Shown here: positions 1-8,431 of the stretch, one piece after another | Layout: each line of letters opens with the position of its first letter | Numbering within the stretch: the stretch's first letter is position 1 | Origin: Azoarcus sp. | GTDB taxonomy: Bacteria; Pseudomonadota; Gammaproteobacteria; Burkholderiales; Rhodocyclaceae | NCBI GenBank assembly: GCA_020725025.1 | Contig: DYFV01000014.1 | Coordinates: 17,097-81,096 of the forward strand | DNA: 64,000 nucleotides | Direction: 5' to 3' | Translations under genes and position numbers: made by a program | Notes under the pieces: generated by a model | Told to the model about the DNA's origin: nothing | Database searches by the model: none | Seen by the model: the letters and a program-made list of their open reading frames with translations, nothing else

Positions 1-540
1 CGCGTCGCCGACCGCCCTCAGCACCTCCAGCCGGCGTTCGGCCAGGGTTTGCTGGGTGAGCTCGGTGACCGGGTGGAAGAGGCCGCCCACCTCGCCGCGC
101 TCGTCGCGGATCGGGCTGAACGAGAAGGTGAAGAAGGTTTCCTCGAGGTAGCCGAAGCGGTCCAGGAAGATGCGCTGGTTCACCACGAAGGCCGCCTCCC
201 CGGCGCTGGCCTGGTCGAAGGCCGTGCCGATTGCGGGCCTGGATGTCGGCCAGCACTCCCAGAAGTCCTGGCCCATGGACTGGGGGTGCTTGGCCCCGCA
301 GATCGGCCAGTAGCCGTCGTTGTAGAGCTGTGTCCTGTGCGGGCCCCACACGATGGCGATGGGGAAGTTCGAGTTGAGGCACAGGTTCACCGTGGTGCGC
401 AGGCTCTGCGGCCAGCGCTCGCGCGGCCCCAGCGGGGTCTTGGACCAATCCATGGTCCGGATCAGCGCGCCCGTCTCGCCGCCGCCGACGAGCCAGTCGT
501 CGGAAGCGGGGGACGGAGACAGGCGAGGGGATTCGTTCAT
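1..540 (-). CDS. PAS-domain sensor protein, partial (C-terminus outside window)
   Basis: The reverse strand reads open from an ATG at 540 to the window edge, 180 codons with no stop. The N-terminus has the pattern 'GGETGALIRTMDWSKTPLGP', followed by 'NFPIAIVWGP' and 'LYNDGYWPICG'. These are hallmarks of the PAS fold that opens many GAF/PAS hybrid histidine kinases and SpoIIE-type sensors. The PAS ends with 'FSPIRDERGEVGGLFHPVTE' and then 'LAERRLEVLRAVGDA', the usual lead into a GAF domain. The output domain lies outside the window, so kinase versus phosphatase or cyclase cannot be decided. There is no signal peptide or membrane segment, so it is probably a cytosolic sensor. It is divergent from the acyl-CoA ligase at 914. 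Confidence 0.8.
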   Translation of the reverse strand, partial: MNESPRLSPSPASDDWLVGGGETGALIRTMDWSKTPLGPRERWPQSLRTTVNLCLNSNFPIAIVWGPHRTQLYNDGYWPICGAKHPQSMGQDFWECWPTSRPAIGTAFDQASAGEAAFVVNQRIFLDRFGYLEETFFTFSFSPIRDERGEVGGLFHPVTELTQQTLAERRLEVLRAVGDA

Positions 541-913
541 GACCGCGCTCCTCGCGGGCGATCGCTTCCGCAGCGCCGATACGGCAGCCCGCTCCGTCGT
601 TGCGCTCCGTCGGGGCGAAGACCCGAGCGCCGCTCTCCGCCCCGATTTTCGGCAAGCTCGAGAGACGCCCGGCGCTGCATTCGCCTCCATCAAGACCACG
701 ATTACCGGGAAAGGATCCTGTCGCCGCGGGAAATCTCTCCCGGCGGCCGGCGCTTGCGTCCGGCCGAGGAGCCCTTCGCTGCGAGGAAGGGCAGGCACCG
801 GCGCATCCGCTCGCTATGCTTGGAGTGGCGGCAGGGTCGCGCGCAGGCCGGCGCAGCCCGTGCCCGTGACCCGCGCTCGCTCGAATCCGGCCCATCGAAG
901 GAGGGAGACAAGC
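541..913. other. Divergent intergenic region, no gene
   Basis: This stretch separates the PAS sensor (start 540, reverse) from the acyl-CoA ligase (start 914, forward), so it must carry both promoters. I see a Shine-Dalgarno-like GAAGGAGGGAG at about 896-906, upstream of the ATG at 914. An imperfect hairpin, GCCGCGGGA with TCCCGGCGGC, lies near 723-747. Open frames crossing the region are high-GC shadows and look unlike any known family. Confidence 0.5.
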
Positions 914-2557
914 ATGAATGACGCAAGAATCGTCACCACCCCTTCCGCCTACACCTACCCGCTGCTGGTGAAGCAGCTGCTGGTCAATTCCGTCGCCGTG
1001 CACGGCGGGCAGGAGATCAGCTATCGCGGCGAGCGCCGCTACCGCTACCGCGACTTCCGGGAGCGCATCGGCCGGCTCGCCTCCATGCTCGCCGCCTTGG
1101 GCGTGCGCCGCGGGACGACCGTCGCGGTCATGGACTGGGACAGCCACCGCTACCTGGAGGCCTACTTCGCCATACCGATGATGGAGGCGACCCTGTTCAC
1201 GGTGAACGTGCGGCTTTCGCCGCGGCAGATCGCCTACACCATGGACGATGCCGCGACCGAAGTGGTGCTCGTCAACGCGGATTTCCTGCCGCTCCTCGGC
1301 GAGATCCGCGACGGTCTGAAGTCGCTGCGCACGGTGGTGGTCATGGCGGACGGCAAGGCCGTGCCGGAGACCGCTTTCCCGGTCGCCGGCGAGTACGAGG
1401 CGCTGGTCGGCGAGGCCTCGCCCGACTTCCCTTTCGAGGACTTCGACGAGAACACCCGGGCGGCCATGTTCTACACCACCGGGACCACCGGCGACCCGAA
1501 GGGCGTGTGCTACAGCCATCGGCAGATCGTGCTGCACACGCTGACCACCGCGACGAGCCTGTGCTCGGCCAGGGACGGGCAGCGCCTGCACCGCGAGGAC
1601 GTGTACATGCCGATCACGCCGATGTTCCACGTGCTCGCCTGGGGGCTCCCTTACGTCGCGGTGATGCTCGGGCTGAGGACGGTGCTGCCGGGCCGCTACC
1701 TGCCCGACGTGCTGCTGCGGCTCAAGCAGGAGGAGAAGGTCAGCTTCTCCCACTGCGTGCCGGCCATCCTGCAGATGCTGCTGCAGGCCGCGGCGGCGGG
1801 CGGGCAGGACCTGTCCGGCTGGAAGATCGTCATCGGGGGCTCGGCGCTGCCGCCCACGTTGTGCAAGGCCGCCCTCGAGCGAGGCATCGACGTGTTCGCC
1901 GGCTATGGCATGTCGGAGACCGGGCCGGTCGTCGCCCTCGCGCAGCTCGGCGGCGATGGGCCGAGCGAGGGCGAGGACGCGCTGCGGCTGCGCTGCACCA
2001 CCGGCAGGCCGGTGCCCATGGTCGACTTCCGGGTGGTGGACCGGGACCTGCGGGAGGTGCCGCGCGACGGCAGGACCCAGGGCGAGATCGTCCTGCGCGC
2101 ACCCTTCCTGACGCTGGCCTACGCCAACAAACCGGAGGCCTCCGAGGCGCTGTGGGCCGGCGGCTGGCTCCATACCCAGGACGTCGCGGTGGTACGGCCG
2201 GACGGCTACGTGCAGATCGTCGACCGCCTCAAGGACGTCATCAAGACCGGCGGCGAGTGGGTCTCGTCCCTCGAGCTGGAGGGCCTCATCGGAGAGGTGC
2301 CGGGCGTGCAGGAATGCGCCGTGGTGGCGGTGCGCGACGAGAAGTGGGGCGAGCGGCCCATGGCCTGGGTGGTCGGCAAGCCCGGTGCCGAGCCGGACGC
2401 CGCGGCCATCCGCGAGCACCTGCTGGGCTACGTCGCGTCGCAACGCATCGGCAAGTACGCGGTGCCCGAGCTCGAACGCATCGTGTTCGTCGACGAGATT
2501 CCCAAGACGAGCGTGGGCAAGGTGGACAAGAAGCTGCTGCGCCAGCGCTCGGGCTGA
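914..2557 (+). CDS. AMP-forming fatty-acyl-CoA ligase (acyl-CoA synthetase)
   Basis: ANL-superfamily enzyme, expected to activate a medium/long-chain fatty or other carboxylic acid to its CoA thioester via an acyl-adenylate. The 547 residues match the usual family length. The phosphate-binding loop 'YTTGTTGDPKG' is at about residues 187-197. The adenine/acyl motif 'GYGMSETGP' is near 335, the hinge and adenylation core 'KTGGEWVSSLELE' near 450, and the catalytic lysine region 'PKTSVGKVDKK' near the C-terminus. The ATG at 914 was chosen because an AGGAGGG ribosome site precedes it and upstream sequence in the frame is not family-like. It resembles AlkK-type medium-chain ligases, but the substrate is not evident. 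An NhaR-type regulator follows 98 bp downstream. Confidence 0.9.
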   Translation: MNDARIVTTPSAYTYPLLVKQLLVNSVAVHGGQEISYRGERRYRYRDFRERIGRLASMLAALGVRRGTTVAVMDWDSHRYLEAYFAIPMMEATLFTVNVRLSPRQIAYTMDDAATEVVLVNADFLPLLGEIRDGLKSLRTVVVMADGKAVPETAFPVAGEYEALVGEASPDFPFEDFDENTRAAMFYTTGTTGDPKGVCYSHRQIVLHTLTTATSLCSARDGQRLHREDVYMPITPMFHVLAWGLPYVAVMLGLRTVLPGRYLPDVLLRLKQEEKVSFSHCVPAILQMLLQAAAAGGQDLSGWKIVIGGSALPPTLCKAALERGIDVFAGYGMSETGPVVALAQLGGDGPSEGEDALRLRCTTGRPVPMVDFRVVDRDLREVPRDGRTQGEIVLRAPFLTLAYANKPEASEALWAGGWLHTQDVAVVRPDGYVQIVDRLKDVIKTGGEWVSSLELEGLIGEVPGVQECAVVAVRDEKWGERPMAWVVGKPGAEPDAAAIREHLLGYVASQRIGKYAVPELERIVFVDEIPKTSVGKVDKKLLRQRSG

Positions 2558-2655
2558 AGCGCCGGACCCGGGCGCCGCCCGCGGACGGGGAGCGGCGGCG
2601 GGCTTCGCCGAAAGCTGAGCTTGCGCTACATTAGCTTCGACGAAACGGAACTGCC

Positions 2656-3597
2656 ATGCCGCCCTTCAACTACCGTCACCTCTACTACTTCTGGGTTGCC
2701 GCCAAGGAAGGCGGCATCGCGCGCGCCGCCGAGCGCCTGGACATGGCGGTTCAGACGGTCAGCACCCAGGTGCGCGAGCTGGAGCGCTCCCTCGGCTTCG
2801 CGCTCTTCCGGCCAGCCGGCCGCGGCATGGCGCTGACCCCGGCCGGTGCCGCGGCCCTGCGCCTGGCCGAGCAGATCTTCCTGCTGGGCGAGCAGCTGCC
2901 CGCCGCGGTGCGGGAGGCCGCGGTGGGGCAGGGGGTGCGGCTCAACGTGGGGATCTCCGACAGCCTGGACAAGCTGGTGGTGCGCCATCTCCTGCAACCC
3001 GCCTCGCAGACGCCCGACCTGCGCCTGATGTGCCACGAGGGCGAGTTCGACGACCTGCTCGGGGAACTGGCGCTGCACCGGCTGGACGTGGTGCTCGCGG
3101 ACCGCCCGGCACCCGCGAATCCCAACCTGAAGGTCTACAGCCATCCGCTGGGGAGGACCTCCCTCGCCTGGTATGCGCCGGCCGTCCTCCTGGGCGGAGT
3201 CGAGCCGGAGTTCCCCGCCTGTCTGGGGCAGTTGCCGCTGCTCCTGCCCACCATCCACTCCGCGGTGCGTCCGCACCTGGACGACTGGCTGGTGCGCCAG
3301 GGCATACAGGCCCGGGTGGCCGGGGAATTCGAGGACAGCGCGCTGCTCGCCACCTTCGGCGAGAGCGGCTTCGGCGCGTTTCCGGCGCCGGAGTGGTCCT
3401 CCGACGAGCTCACGCGGGTGCGCGGCCTCGTCCTGCTCGGGCGCTGTCCCGAGGTCGAGGAGCACTTCTACGCGATCTCCACGCACCGCAAGGTGGAGCA
3501 CCCGGTGGTGCAGCTCCTGCTCGCCGCGTCCCTTTCCCGCGACGACGGGGCCGCTGGTGCCCGCGGTACCGAGCCGGGCCGCCTGCCGTCCGCATAG
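2656..3597 (+). CDS. LysR-family regulator, NhaR-like
   Basis: 313 residues. The N-terminal winged helix begins 'NYRHLYYFWVAAKEGGIARA', the form typical of NhaR-type LysR proteins, and is followed by a substrate-binding domain. 'LGELALHRLDVVLADRP' is a characteristic NhaR-subfamily stretch shared with the second NhaR-like gene at 31749. In other bacteria NhaR responds to Na+/pH and activates nhaA, but no antiporter gene lies next to this one. The nearest possible targets are the acyl-CoA ligase upstream and the CorC-type protein, which is convergent and ends 27 bp away. The target is therefore unknown. Confidence 0.85.
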   Translation: MPPFNYRHLYYFWVAAKEGGIARAAERLDMAVQTVSTQVRELERSLGFALFRPAGRGMALTPAGAAALRLAEQIFLLGEQLPAAVREAAVGQGVRLNVGISDSLDKLVVRHLLQPASQTPDLRLMCHEGEFDDLLGELALHRLDVVLADRPAPANPNLKVYSHPLGRTSLAWYAPAVLLGGVEPEFPACLGQLPLLLPTIHSAVRPHLDDWLVRQGIQARVAGEFEDSALLATFGESGFGAFPAPEWSSDELTRVRGLVLLGRCPEVEEHFYAISTHRKVEHPVVQLLLAASLSRDDGAAGARGTEPGRLPSA

Positions 3598-3624
3598 CCA
3601 CGGCAGGCGGACGATCTCCGGTAT

Positions 3625-4959
3625 TCAGGGCGCGGCCGGAGGCGCGGATCCCTCGCCCTCGGGCTCCGGCTCGAACGCTTCCGGCAGCGGGCTCGCCAGC
3701 ACCTTGTCGATCCGCTTGCCGTCGAGGTCCACCACTTCCAGGCGCCAGCCGCCCCAGGTGGCGACGTCGCCCGTCTTGGGCAGGCGTCCGAGAAGCCACA
3801 TCACCATGCCCGACAGGGTGTGGTAGCGCCCCCTTTCCTCCTCGGGCACGGCCTTGAGTCCCAGCCGATCCTTGAGCTCGGGGACGGGGATCAGGCCGTC
3901 CAGCAGCCACGAGCCGTCCTCCCGCGCCACCGCCCAGGCCTCTTCCTTGTTCTCCGGCACGAACTCGCCGGTGACCGATTCGATCACGTCCTGGAGGGTC
4001 ACCATGCCCTGGATCTCGCCGTACTCGTCGATCACGAACACCATGTGGGTGCCAGAGGCGCGGAACTGGTCGAGCAGCTCCATGCCGGTGAGCGATTCGG
4101 GGACGTAGGCGGGCTCCTGCAGGTCCTTGGTCAGGTCCACCGGATCGCCCCGCAGGGTCTGGTTGAAGAGCTGCTTGGAGCTGATGGTGCCGAGGATGTC
4201 GTCCAGCCCGCCCCGGCACACCGGGAAGCGCGAGTGGAAGGACTGCGCCATGAGCGTCAGGTTCTCCTCGAGCGGGCGCGAGACGTCCAGCCACACCATC
4301 TCCGAGCGGGGCACCATCAGGGAGCCGATCTGCCGCTCGTCCAGCCGGAACACGTTGCGCACCATCGCGTGCTCGTTCTTCTCGATCACGCCGGCCACCG
4401 AGCCCTCGTCCAGCATGGCGTGGATCTCCTCCTCGGTCACGACGGGGGCGGCGGTCTCGCGTTGGCCCAGCAGCTTCAGCAGGAGGGCCGTGGAGCTCGC
4501 CAGGAGGTGCACGAAGGGGCGCGAGGCGGCCGACAGCATGTTCATCGGCCGGGCGACGAGGCGGGCGATGGCTTCCGGATTGATCTGGCCGATGCGTTTG
4601 GGCACCAGTTCGCCCACCACGATGGAGACGTAGGTGATCACGACCACGACCAGCACGGTGGAGCCGATCTCGGCCGGCCGCTGGGCCATGCCGAGCGATT
4701 GCAGCCAGTCGGAGAGGGGGACGGCGAGCGCGGACTCGCCGACGATGCCGTTTAGGATGCCGATCGAGGTGATGCCGATCTGGATGGTCGACAGGAAGCG
4801 GGTCGGCTCCTCCCCGAGTTTCATGGCGACCGCGGCCGAGCCGTCCCCCTCCTCGGCGAGCCGCGCGAGCCGTGCGCGTCGCGCGGTGACGAGCGCGATC
4901 TCGGACATGGCGAAGACGCCGTTGAGCAGGATGAGCGCGAAAAGAACGAGGATTTCCAT
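3625..4959 (-). CDS. CNNM/CorC/HlyC-type membrane protein with CBS domains
   Basis: Hemolysin-family (UPF0053) protein of 444 residues. An N-terminal DUF21 membrane domain ('LFALILLNGVFAMSEIALVTARR') with about four membrane segments runs to about residue 190. A CBS pair follows ('VPRSEMVWLDV', 'HMVFVIDEYGEIQGMVTLQD'), and then a C-terminal CorC_HlyC domain ending near residue 430. Family members act in Mg2+/Co2+ homeostasis or efflux at the inner membrane; 'hemolysin' is a historical name. The start is the methionine just before the first membrane helix. A perfect 16-bp palindrome lies 33 bp upstream. Confidence 0.9.
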   Translation of the reverse strand: MEILVLFALILLNGVFAMSEIALVTARRARLARLAEEGDGSAAVAMKLGEEPTRFLSTIQIGITSIGILNGIVGESALAVPLSDWLQSLGMAQRPAEIGSTVLVVVVITYVSIVVGELVPKRIGQINPEAIARLVARPMNMLSAASRPFVHLLASSTALLLKLLGQRETAAPVVTEEEIHAMLDEGSVAGVIEKNEHAMVRNVFRLDERQIGSLMVPRSEMVWLDVSRPLEENLTLMAQSFHSRFPVCRGGLDDILGTISSKQLFNQTLRGDPVDLTKDLQEPAYVPESLTGMELLDQFRASGTHMVFVIDEYGEIQGMVTLQDVIESVTGEFVPENKEEAWAVAREDGSWLLDGLIPVPELKDRLGLKAVPEEERGRYHTLSGMVMWLLGRLPKTGDVATWGGWRLEVVDLDGKRIDKVLASPLPEAFEPEPEGEGSAPPAAP

Positions 4960-5326
4960 GGCGGTTCAGCGGGAGCGAGGGTATGCGCGGACCTGACCGC
5001 GGTCAGGCCCGGAAGGACGAAAAGGCAAGGGAGTGCTGGCGTGGCACGCCGCGGAGCGGGGTGGGGCCGGCCCAGGCCGCTGCGGCAACCGCGGGGCGGC
5101 GGCGCGAAACGGTATCGCGATACGGGATGCCGGCCGGCGACATCGGCCGGGTTCATCGGCCGGCGGGGCGACGGATCCGTCGTCGTCCGTGCACTCCGCG
5201 GCAGGGCCCTGAAAAAGGGAAGGACTACTCATAGGGCGGGGTGCTGGGACCCCGCGCGATCCTTGATCTGTCGAGACGAATGCGATCATGCCGGAGGCCG
5301 GGGCACTTGTCACCCCGCCCCGGCGC
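4960..5326. other. Intergenic region with two perfect palindromes, no gene
   Basis: This 367-bp gap lies upstream of the CorC-type gene and downstream of the methyltransferase gene (both reverse). It holds a 16-bp perfect palindrome, CCTGACCG-CGGTCAGG at 4992-5007, and a 12-bp perfect palindrome, GTATCG-CGATAC at 5112-5123. There are also several GGCCGG-rich repeats around 5130-5165. No open frame here resembles a protein family. The palindromes could be operators for the downstream reverse-strand gene. Confidence 0.45.
5297..5324 (-). terminator. Hairpin after the methyltransferase gene
   Basis: Arms GCCGGGGC (5297-5304) and GCCCCGGC (5317-5324) form a perfect 8-bp stem starting 3 bp beyond the methyltransferase stop. 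There is no clear U-tract, so terminator function is inferred from position. Confidence 0.4.
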
Positions 5327-6523
5327 TCAGCGCTGGGCCAGCACCATCAGGTTGCGCGGCGTGAGGACGCGGTCGCAGAAGCTCCCCGCCTGCACGGCGA
5401 AACCGGCCTCTTCCAGCCCCACGGCGAGATCCATGACCAGCCACAGCTCCAGGGCGCGGCGGAAGGCATGGCGGACGAGCTCGAGGCGGCGCACCTCGTC
5501 GCGGCGGCGTTGGCCCACCGCGAGCCAGTGCGCCCAGTCGACCGCGTCGGGCAGGCGCACGCCCTCGCGCCCGGCCAGCGCCCGGCAGAACCCGGCGAAG
5601 TCGCCCGACAGCCAGCGAGAGGGCACCGGACGAAAGGACCGCGCCGCCTCGCCCTCCAGCTCGTTTCGCAGGGCGATGAAGCCGAGCTTCCAGGCCTGGT
5701 CGCGGGCGAGGCGCCGGCGCACGTGGCGCGGCGCGGTGACGGTCTCGGTGACCGCCAGGCGCAGGTCGTCGGCGTCGAGTGCGAGCGAAGCGTCCCGGCT
5801 GAGCGGCCGGTAGGCGTCGGCCACGCCGAGGTGGTAGCAGCAGGGGGCGATGCGGTAGCCGTGGGCGCCGGCCTGGGCCGCGCGGCGCACCAGCGAGCGG
5901 TGCAGCTCGCCGCAGGCGTGCAGGGCGACCACCGCGTGGTCCTGCACGCAGTCATGGGAGCGCTCGTCCAGCGCGTCGGCACACACCACCGTCTGCGCGA
6001 CGCCCGCACGCGCGGCGAGCTGCGCTGCGTCACCGCACAGGACCGGATCGATCTCCAGCGACCGAACCGGCACCCCGTCGGCGAGCGCCAGGCGCCGCCC
6101 GAGATGTCCCTTGCCCGCGCACCATTCCAGGAGCGGCGCCGGCGCGGCCGGCGTGTGCGCGGCGAAGGCCTCGATCTGCTCGCGCTTGCGCCCGGGGATG
6201 GTCCAGTCGAAGCGGCGGTCGGTCGGGGGCAGCGCGCGGGCGGGCAGCGGCGGGAGGTCGGTGAGACGGCCCAGCGCTCCGGCGATCGGCAGCCGGGGGG
6301 CGAGCCAGGCGTGGCAGGCCGCCGCATCGGCGATGAAGGTCTCGAGCGTCGCCTCGTCGAGGCCGAGCACCGCTTCGGCGAGCGCCGGGTGCTGCTCGCA
6401 CCATTGCGGCCGGCGGATGCGGAAGGGCGACGCCCGCCACAGCGCCTGATGCGCTTCCAGCACCGCCTGCAGTTCCATCAGGCGTTCGCGGTTCGTACCG
6501 CGAACGCCGGTTTCGCGCTTCAC
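5327..6523 (-). CDS. SAM-dependent methyltransferase-domain protein
   Basis: 398 residues. A class I methyltransferase glycine motif, 'LLEWCAGKGHLGRRLA', sits mid-protein. It is followed by an acidic beta-2 strand 'VRSLEIDP', 'ALHACGELHRSLV', and the distinctive 'IAPCCYHLG' motif found in the broad RRNAD1/METTL25-like group of methyltransferase-domain proteins. The first ~150 residues form a separate, probably helical domain. No substrate is indicated by the sequence or its neighbours. A terminator-like hairpin follows immediately. The fold assignment is firm and the biological role unknown. Confidence 0.75.
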   Translation of the reverse strand: MKRETGVRGTNRERLMELQAVLEAHQALWRASPFRIRRPQWCEQHPALAEAVLGLDEATLETFIADAAACHAWLAPRLPIAGALGRLTDLPPLPARALPPTDRRFDWTIPGRKREQIEAFAAHTPAAPAPLLEWCAGKGHLGRRLALADGVPVRSLEIDPVLCGDAAQLAARAGVAQTVVCADALDERSHDCVQDHAVVALHACGELHRSLVRRAAQAGAHGYRIAPCCYHLGVADAYRPLSRDASLALDADDLRLAVTETVTAPRHVRRRLARDQAWKLGFIALRNELEGEAARSFRPVPSRWLSGDFAGFCRALAGREGVRLPDAVDWAHWLAVGQRRRDEVRRLELVRHAFRRALELWLVMDLAVGLEEAGFAVQAGSFCDRVLTPRNLMVLAQR

Positions 6524-6647
6524 CCTGAGTCGTCTCCCCGGCCGCTTCGTCGTCCGCTCGATCTCCTTCGAGCGCCGGGCGATCGCGGGGAGGCGGGGAC
6601 CGGCGCGATTCTAGAGCGAAATCGCCCGGCCCGGCGGGAATCGGGTC

Positions 6648-6881
6648 CTACGCGTCGGCGACGCGGGACAGGCTCCCCGGTGCCGCATCCGATGCCGTCT
6701 GCAGGCGCCGCGCGGCGGCTACCTTGGCCAGCGCGTCGCCGTAGGCGGCGATGCCTTCGCCGTAATGGACCATGAGCACGCCGCGGTGGTAGAGCCGGGG
6801 CCGGAACGTGAGATAGGCGAGGATGCAACAGGCGCGTCCGATGAGGCGATGGATCCGGCCCGTCAGCTGACTGGCATGCAT
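6648..6881 (-). CDS. Small hypothetical protein (77 aa)
   Basis: A short reverse-strand frame beginning 'MHASQLTGRIHRLIGRACC' with a moderately hydrophobic middle ('CCILAYLTFRP') and ending 'GSLSRVADA'. An alternative methionine lies inside at 'MVHYGEG'. It has no recognisable domain. A GGAGCCTCCC stretch directly upstream is a plausible ribosome site. It lies between the methyltransferase and the MFS transporter genes, all on the reverse strand. It may be a real small basic protein, but a high-GC chance frame cannot be excluded. Confidence 0.4.
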   Translation of the reverse strand: MHASQLTGRIHRLIGRACCILAYLTFRPRLYHRGVLMVHYGEGIAAYGDALAKVAAARRLQTASDAAPGSLSRVADA

Positions 6882-7067
6882 GGGAGGCTCCTCGAGAGCG
6901 TGGAGGAGGTCGCGCCAGCCGGTAGGCTTGCTACCGGCATCGCCCGACCGCGTGCCTCTACCCTATTCGCCCGAGGGGGCGGATGCTGTGACAGTCGGTC
7001 TCCTCTTGTGTCAGTCGGTATCGGTACGCGCTTGTCGACATCGCCGGATACACATCGGGTGCCCGAC

Positions 7068-8282
7068 TCAGGCGGCCGCCGGCACCAGGCGCAGCCGTTC
7101 CTCCCGGATGGGCAGGTTCACGATGGCCGCGAGGGCGGCCAGCACCATGTCGGCGTACCACATCCAGGTGAAGTCCCCGAGGTGGGTGATGGCGAGGCCG
7201 CCCAGCCAGGCCCCCAGGAAGCCGCCGACCTGGTGCGAGAGCAGCGTCAGCCCGAAGAGCGTCGCGAGGTAGCGCACCCCGAAGAGCTTGCCCACCAGCG
7301 CAGCGGTGGGCGGCACGGTTGCGAGCCAGGTGAAGCCCAGCCCGGCGGCGAAGAGGTAGAAGGTGAGGTCGGTCTTGGGCGCCATCAGGTAGAGCGCGAC
7401 CAGCAGCGCGCGCGAGCCGTACATCGCGGCCAGCACGTACTTGCTGCGATAGCGCGAGACGCAGGCCCCCGCGTAGAGGCTGCCCGCGATGTTGGCCAGG
7501 CCGATGATGGCGAGCGACCAGCTCGCCACCGACGGCGGCAGGCCGCACAGGTCTACCTCGCCGGGCAGGTGGGTGACCAGGAAGGCGATGTGGAAGCCGC
7601 AGGTGAAGAAGCCGGCGTGCAGCAAGAGGTAGCTGCGGTCGCCGAGGGCGCCGCGGACCGCGTTCCACAGCCCGCCGTCCTCGTGGGTTTGCACGACCTG
7701 CGCCTTGCCCGGCTTGGCCAGCACGCGCACCAGAGGCAGCGCGGCCAGCGTCATCAGGGCGAGCGACCACATCGCGCCCATCCAGCCCAGCGCCTGGATG
7801 AGCTTCTGCAGCACGGGGGCGAACACGAACTGGCCGAAGGAGCCGCCCGCGTTGATCACGCCGGAGGCGGTGCCGCGCGCCTCCAGCGGCAGGCGCTGCG
7901 CGGCGGCGCCGATCAGCACCGAGAAGCTGCCGATGCCCGAGCCGATGGCCGAGAGCAGGCCGAGGGAGACGACGAGCCCGAAGCCCGAGCTCATGAAGGG
8001 GGTGAGCGCGCTGCCGGCCGCCAGGATCACGAGACCCCACACGAGCACCTTGCCCGGGCCGTAGCGGTCGGCGACGGCGCCGGCCACCGGCTGGATCGCG
8101 CCCCAGGTGAACTGGCCGATGGCGAGTGCGAAGCTGATCGTCGCTACCCCCAGGCCGGTGGTGGTGTTGAGCGGCGAGACGAAGAGGCCGAGGGACTGGC
8201 GGGCGCCCATCGTGACCATCAGGATCCCGGCGGCCGCCAGGGTGATGATCCAGGCTTCGTTCTTGAAGAGGGTGCGCAGCAT
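7068..8282 (-). CDS. MFS transporter
   Basis: Major facilitator superfamily protein of 404 residues with twelve hydrophobic segments predictable by eye. It has the inter-helix 2/3 motif 'GAVADRYGPGKVLVWG' and an N-terminal pattern ('MGARQSLGLFVSPLNTTTGL') common in the oxalate/formate-antiporter-like and general metabolite MFS groups. The substrate is not evident. It is divergent from a LysR gene (start 8432) across 149 bp containing an imperfect inverted repeat, so it is probably the target of that regulator. Confidence 0.85.
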   Translation of the reverse strand: MLRTLFKNEAWIITLAAAGILMVTMGARQSLGLFVSPLNTTTGLGVATISFALAIGQFTWGAIQPVAGAVADRYGPGKVLVWGLVILAAGSALTPFMSSGFGLVVSLGLLSAIGSGIGSFSVLIGAAAQRLPLEARGTASGVINAGGSFGQFVFAPVLQKLIQALGWMGAMWSLALMTLAALPLVRVLAKPGKAQVVQTHEDGGLWNAVRGALGDRSYLLLHAGFFTCGFHIAFLVTHLPGEVDLCGLPPSVASWSLAIIGLANIAGSLYAGACVSRYRSKYVLAAMYGSRALLVALYLMAPKTDLTFYLFAAGLGFTWLATVPPTAALVGKLFGVRYLATLFGLTLLSHQVGGFLGAWLGGLAITHLGDFTWMWYADMVLAALAAIVNLPIREERLRLVPAAA

Positions 8283-8369
8283 GGGGATGGGCTCGTTGTT
8301 GTTTGTGGGGCGTCGTCCCGCTCGAGCGGTTTCCGTCGCCGTACCGGGGCGACGTTGGCGTCAACTATA

Positions 8370-8386
8370 GTTTCCGAAACGGGAAC
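8370..8386. promoter_or_regulatory. Candidate LysR operator between MFS and LysR genes
   Basis: GTTTCCG-AAA-CGGGAAC is a near-palindrome (6 of 7 arm positions) in the 149-bp divergent spacer. It fits the T-N11-A form of LysR sites. Its role is inferred from position only. Confidence 0.4.
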
Positions 8387-8431
8387 AAAATAGCGGCGAT
8401 CTGCGCACACGACGTCAACGGAGTATTGACA

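Noticed and set aside
49..921. Forward frame over the left edge
   Set aside because: The reverse strand encodes an unmistakable PAS domain here, so the forward frame is a shadow.
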